Of a stretch of 64,000 nt of DNA, positions 60,088 through 64,000 are shown piece by piece. Origin of the DNA: Acheta domesticus. Taxonomy: Eukaryota; Arthropoda; Insecta; Orthoptera; Gryllidae. The stretch's first letter is position 1, and every line of letters begins with the position of its first letter. The notes below the pieces were generated by a model. It had not been told where the DNA came from. It worked only from the letters and a program-made list of their open reading frames with translations, and made no database searches. The position numbers were made by a program, and so were the translations under genes. The stretch covers positions 137,708,950-137,772,949 of the forward strand of contig JAHLJT010009436.1 in assembly GCA_031308135.1 (NCBI GenBank), read 5' to 3'.

Positions 60088-60800
60088 GCGTGTATTGAAA
60101 GTAAAACCTTCGAAATTCATGTCTTTTGTTTAACTTTGCTACTCGTTTTTCTACCATCAAGAAAAGGTAGAAGTAAAATTTAATTGAAAAATTGTGCGTG
60201 TCTTGTTAATAAAGATGGAAGAATGAATGTCGCGAACATTGCGTCGAAATTATTTCAATTTTTGCGTCGAAATTATTTCAATACCTTTTATCGTCGAAAC
60301 GTTTTGAATAAATTTTAAAATATGCTTGATTTTCGAGCAATTTCATACCAGAATGAGAGTTTTCCTCTTTTTTTTTTTTTGTAAATGCGAACGAAATGAG
60401 TTTTTTGTTGACACCTGACAAATGCAAACATTCTTTATTCTGCCAAATGCAGTAAATGCTTCAAATTGTCTGTTTTCCTTGCTTCTTCAATCTTTGTTCT
60501 TGGTTATCTCTAGAAGGCGGACTTCAAAGAAATGTCATTTTTTCCTTTTCACTCAACAATGTCTTTTAGTACATTAGTTGTACTTTGACAAAAGGAAATT
60601 ACCTATTTTTGTAATTTGTTTTGCTTTTCCCTCATTTTTAAAACATTTTTTGCTGATTTAATCGATTTTAATATCATTTTTATGGTACTTGCTTCAAATA
60701 ATATTTACGAGTTGCAGGAAATGTCCTCCACAGAATTTCTGAGTACCGTATTCGATTTCATCGCTCTGAAATTGTAAAATAAGCCATTATATGTAATCTA
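60088..60800. other. AT-rich intergenic sequence
   Basis: Nothing recognised. tgcgtcgaaattatttcaat is tandemly duplicated at 60,240-60,282. Confidence 0.55.
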
Positions 60801-60807
60801 AGGTTTC

Positions 60808-61050
60808 TGTGACGCCCATTAGCGCCATTGTCGGTTTGGCCGCTTTAGCGATAACTAAAGACAAATTTTGTGGTAAGAAATATCCTGAGAATGGCTGTGT
60901 GTTTGTTGCTGTACCCACATGCAAACGGACCAATCAGCGTTGGGGGGAGCGCGGGAAATGTGCTGAGGGCAACGCAGACATTGCCAGTACGTTCTTGGCC
61001 GGCGTATTGTGAGAAGGGTCTTTTCTAATTCCTGGCCCGATCCCACTACA
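60808..61050 (+). mobile_element. Probable 5' LTR of a gypsy-type element
   Basis: About 243 bp beginning tgtgacgccc and ending cccactaca (TG..CA type borders). It is followed at once by tggtgccaggtgtggtcc, which starts with the TGG expected of a primer binding site complementary to a tRNA 3' end. The gag relic lies downstream on the same strand. No 3' LTR is present in the window. Confidence 0.6.
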
Positions 61051-61141
61051 TGGTGCCAGGTGTGGTCCACTGTGGCGTTTTCGCGTAAATAATAATGACA
61101 GACGACAACGGGACTTCAAGTGTGCAACGGTTTCGACGCCG

Positions 61142-61733
61142 ATAATTCCAGTAAAACTACCGAGCTCATTCACCTTTAATCAACCTGAAGAATGGAACAT
61201 GTGGGTTAAAAAGATTAGAGAGGTTTCTGGCCATTTTTGGCCTTGGAACGAAGACCGACGCGGAAAAGGTAGATCCCATATGTTAAGATACCGGTGGAAA
61301 GGCCGAAGAAATTCTTAAACAAGTCGTACCAAACACAAGGGCTACCTTCGAGACCGTGCGCAAGGCGTTGAACGATTATTTTCTCCATACGAAGAACATT
61401 TTTGAGAGGTGTAAGTTCAACTCAAGAATTCAAGGAGGTGGCGAATCAATAGATGAGTCTATTACATCGTTACATACACTCGCTGATAATTGTGATTACG
61501 TCAGGCTTAAAGATCAAATTCTCAGAGATAGCATTGTAATCGGGGGAGAGGCAAAATTATCCGAATGATTACAATTTGGGAGAGTTCTTACTTTGGGGCA
61601 AGAACGCAGCCACTCTCAGAACAAACAAGAGTCCAAACTAAAAGTTTTCACGCTTAGTTCACTTGAACGAAAGGAAAGTAAGAAGCCTCGATTACATCAG
61701 AAACATATTCAACAGCTCGAGTTGTTCACCTAA
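61142..61733 (+). mobile_element. Gypsy-type gag relic
   Basis: Pieces in two frames match the capsid-like gag common in insect Ty3/gypsy elements. They are EEWNMWVKKI, then TKTDAEKVDPIC, GKAEEILKQVVPNTRA, TFETVRKALNDYFLHTKNI with FERCKFNSR, ESIDESITSLHTLADNCDY, LKDQILRDSIVIG, LQFGRVLTLGQ and SQNKQESK, ending at 61,733. A frameshift lies between about 61,190 and 61,290, with stops at about 61,280 and 61,566. No protease, polymerase or integrase follows, so the element is 3' truncated and dead. Confidence 0.8.
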
Positions 61734-62160
61734 GCCTATTTTCATCAAATTTTTCACGCCATTTTTATTTGCTTTTAGAGCACTTTGAAAACATTTTAAG
61801 ACTTTGTAAACATTTACATTTTATTGATCATTTTTTGCGATGATTGAGATCATCAAAAGCCGTCCCCTAGTTATCTCTCTATTGTTGTGTAACGAAAATC
61901 ATTCTAAAAATCGACTTTGGTATTTGCGAAATATTTGTAAAAAAAAGTGCCAAAAAATGTCTGCATAATATTGATTTTGTAAAAAATGTGACAATGATAA
62001 AAGACCAATCTGTGATATTTTTGTTTACAAAAATTGATTTTGAATTATATCTATAAAATGTAGTCAGTTTTATGAACAAAGTTTTAATAAACGAAATAAA
62101 GAAAAACGACAAAAAGTTTAAAAATAAAATGCTTTTCGGAATATTATAATTAATAATTAG
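61734..62160. other. AT-rich sequence, possibly SINE body
   Basis: Nothing coding. If the tRNA-like head to the right belongs to a SINE, its AT-rich body would lie here. Confidence 0.4.
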
Positions 62161-62165
62161 AAAAA

Positions 62166-62240
62166 ATGCGGCTGCCGGGATTTGAATGAGAAACATTCAA
62201 AGCTCGAGTCGAACTAGCTACGACTGCGCCACCAAACAAC
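62166..62240 (-). mobile_element. tRNA-like SINE head or tRNA pseudogene
   Basis: On the minus strand, ggtggcgcagtcgtagctag (A box) is followed at about 40 bp by cattcaaatcccggcagc (B box). The spacing fits a Pol III promoter, but the cloverleaf is imperfect. It is unlike the four-copy SINE family. Confidence 0.5.
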
Positions 62241-63845
62241 TTGTTACATGTTTAGTTATGTCACTTGTTCAGACGGTAGTTCCTGCGAGATTTTTATTCT
62301 ATATTCTTTCGCTTTTCTTCATAACGCGTAAATTTCAAAACAGTGGTGCTAATTGTTTCTTGTCGATCGAAAAAAAGCTCCTTAACCTCTCTTACGCAAG
62401 ACGTCCAAGGAAGAGCATTACTCTTTTGTCTACTAGCAAGGTCTTCATAATCGTCTTTTGGAAGCTAAAGACGTTGATTTTGCTCACGAGCGATGTAATG
62501 TGAATGGTATTTATTACCATGAGGTATTGAGAATTGGTACAGAAACCTACTAGCCCAAAGAGTTAGGAATCTGATTTACTGCATGCCCCTCCTCCTCCAT
62601 GAAAACCGTAACTGCAGCTATTACATAATTGAAATGGTAGGATGTATTTCACCTATCCCCACCCCTTGGAGATCAGTCATGTCACCATGCGATCACAATT
62701 TTCCAGACCCAACAAAATGACAAGGTGTGAAGTAAAGGGTTTTCCTCTAAAGAAGAGTTTGAAGACTTGGTGTACAAGACGCAGTACACCCACGCACAAA
62801 ACGTTTTGATGACGAAATATTTAAACTACCAGCAAAATAGCAAACAGTGCTTGGACAAAGCTAAGTAGAAATGTATTCCTTGTGTGTGCGTATTTTTCTA
62901 TCTTCTACAATTTATTTGAGTTTTCCACAAAGTCTCGTTTATCATCCCGTGTATTTTAATTATTCAATTCAAGATTAGCAGTATACTAGTGGCCAGTAGC
63001 AGCAAAAATGCAGCTGAACAAATGAACCAAATGTCGAAACGAAAAATGGCACGCACACTGGACAATAACAACAAACAATACTCTCATATAACACTAGAAT
63101 AATTACAACAAAGTCTTCAGGGAAGTTTTTACCATTTAACTAACTGCTTTTTCACTTCTCTGACATTATGTTTTTGGCCAGAAAAGATTGAGTGAACATT
63201 TTCAGAAACAGCCAAGAGATAATTATTCTCAATTTTTTAAAATATTTTTGAAAAATATTGAAAGAACATGAAAAAATAGGAATATACTAGGAAGAAATCT
63301 TCCCCTTTCCTTTTACAAAATCCGACAACTACTAAAAGTGAAATTCGCTAGAAATTGGTGACGAAGGATTATTATACTGCAGCTAATGTGACATTTCAAT
63401 CTGACTCAAGGCACCACTTTATAAAGGACAGTACATTATACAAAAAAGGATTACGTTATAAATATTGGCAAAAATCTCTTGCAGCTTTTCTACTTCAAAA
63501 AATAACAGTGCTGATTAAGGATTGAAATTGTTTCCTGTAACAAATTCTTTTGAAAAACCATGAACATTGTAGTGTATTATTACACTGAACAACTCATAAA
63601 CCAATGTTAAGAGTATTACATTCAATTTCAATTGCATTTTTATCTTTATTTACCATGATTCTTCATGGCTAAGGAATGTGAATGTTCCTTATGTTGCCAA
63701 AATGACGTACTGCTAAATTACTTGGCGTATCATGCAGCGTACAAAATTGCAACAGCGACTGCGCAATGTTGGTATTTATTTACACATAAAGACTTATCGT
63801 CCGAATAGTATTAGAATTTTACGCAATGGGATAAGGTATTTATTA
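62241..63845. other. AT-rich intergenic sequence
   Basis: Nothing recognised on either strand. Confidence 0.55.
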
Positions 63846-63857
63846 TTTTGTAACTAG

Positions 63858-63876
63858 CCGTGCTAAAACAGCACGG
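63858..63876. repeat. Short hairpin ccgtgct/agcacgg
   Basis: Seven-base-pair stem with an aaaac loop in actagccgtgctaaaaca. Such stems often sit near the 3' end of LINEs or SINEs. The sequence after it runs off the window. Confidence 0.4.
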
Positions 63877-64000
63877 ATTTTCGCCCATATTTTCACGCAA
63901 AATTTTGCAAAAAACACTCAAATTTTCGAAAAATATAAAAAAACATGAATTAATGTTGGCTACTCTTTTAGGCATGAAATCCACGAAGAAAAGGCCAACA

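Noticed and set aside
1..64000. CRISPR arrays, bacterial operons, prophage or toxin-antitoxin systems
   Set aside because: No regularly spaced repeats with unique spacers, no dense co-directional genes. Splice sites, LINE, SINE and MITE content show a eukaryotic nuclear genome.

Overview
Organism and character: this is an animal nuclear window, most probably from an insect. The background is AT-rich and almost gene-free. It is dotted with short, very GC-rich CpG islands and littered with old transposon copies. The types of element (jockey-clade LINE relics, an R4/Dong-like LINE with a restriction-like endonuclease, a gypsy-type gag, hAT-type MITEs with GGCGTATCTA-like ends, tRNA-headed SINEs) suggest a large arthropod genome, perhaps a hemimetabolous insect. 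I cannot name a species. There is no bacterial gene organisation, no CRISPR array and no intact tRNA or rRNA gene. Layout: 0-4.4 kb holds a purine-rich tract, a CpG island, a 363-bp palindromic MITE and a 164-bp hAT-type MITE with a perfect 8-bp target duplication. 6-9 kb carries copy 1 of a ~650-bp interspersed repeat (R1) and a long copy of a second family (R2). 12.8-17.3 kb has a THAP-like relic, a pyrimidine-rich tract, a CpG island, a short-period repeat and a ~65-bp minisatellite. 18-27 kb is mostly empty apart from an inverted R2 copy and a 0.7-kb CpG island. 27.7-32.4 kb is a transposon cluster: SINE copy A, a jockey relic, two palindromic MITEs, R1 copy 2 in inverted orientation, and a degenerate ATGGG repeat. 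35.6-41 kb has SINE copies B and C and a strong CpG island. 46-47 kb has a second jockey relic. 50-57 kb is the richest part: several CpG islands, the one protein-coding gene I can support (minus strand, 53,003-53,779) and a three-unit 235-bp tandem repeat. 57-62 kb has the R4/Dong-like LINE in TAA repeats, SINE copy D and the 5' part of a gypsy-type LTR element. The gene: two coding exons joined by a consensus splice donor (AAG|GTGAGT) and an acceptor in the matching phase encode a 97-residue basic, proline-rich protein with a short charged C-terminal helix. A TATA box lies upstream, and the inferred leader has no upstream ATG. I do not recognise the protein. An 11-bp tandem repeat supplies its stop codon. 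Transposons: all are decayed and none looks autonomous. The four SINE copies, three MITE copies and two R1 copies allow family consensus sequences to be started from this window alone. Limits: long open frames in the GC-rich islands and in the ATGGG repeat are low-complexity and I do not call them genes. Many open frames here begin at GTG or TTG rather than ATG. CpG islands may be promoters or first exons of genes lying mostly outside the window; that needs RNA data. I found no convincing new multi-gene system.
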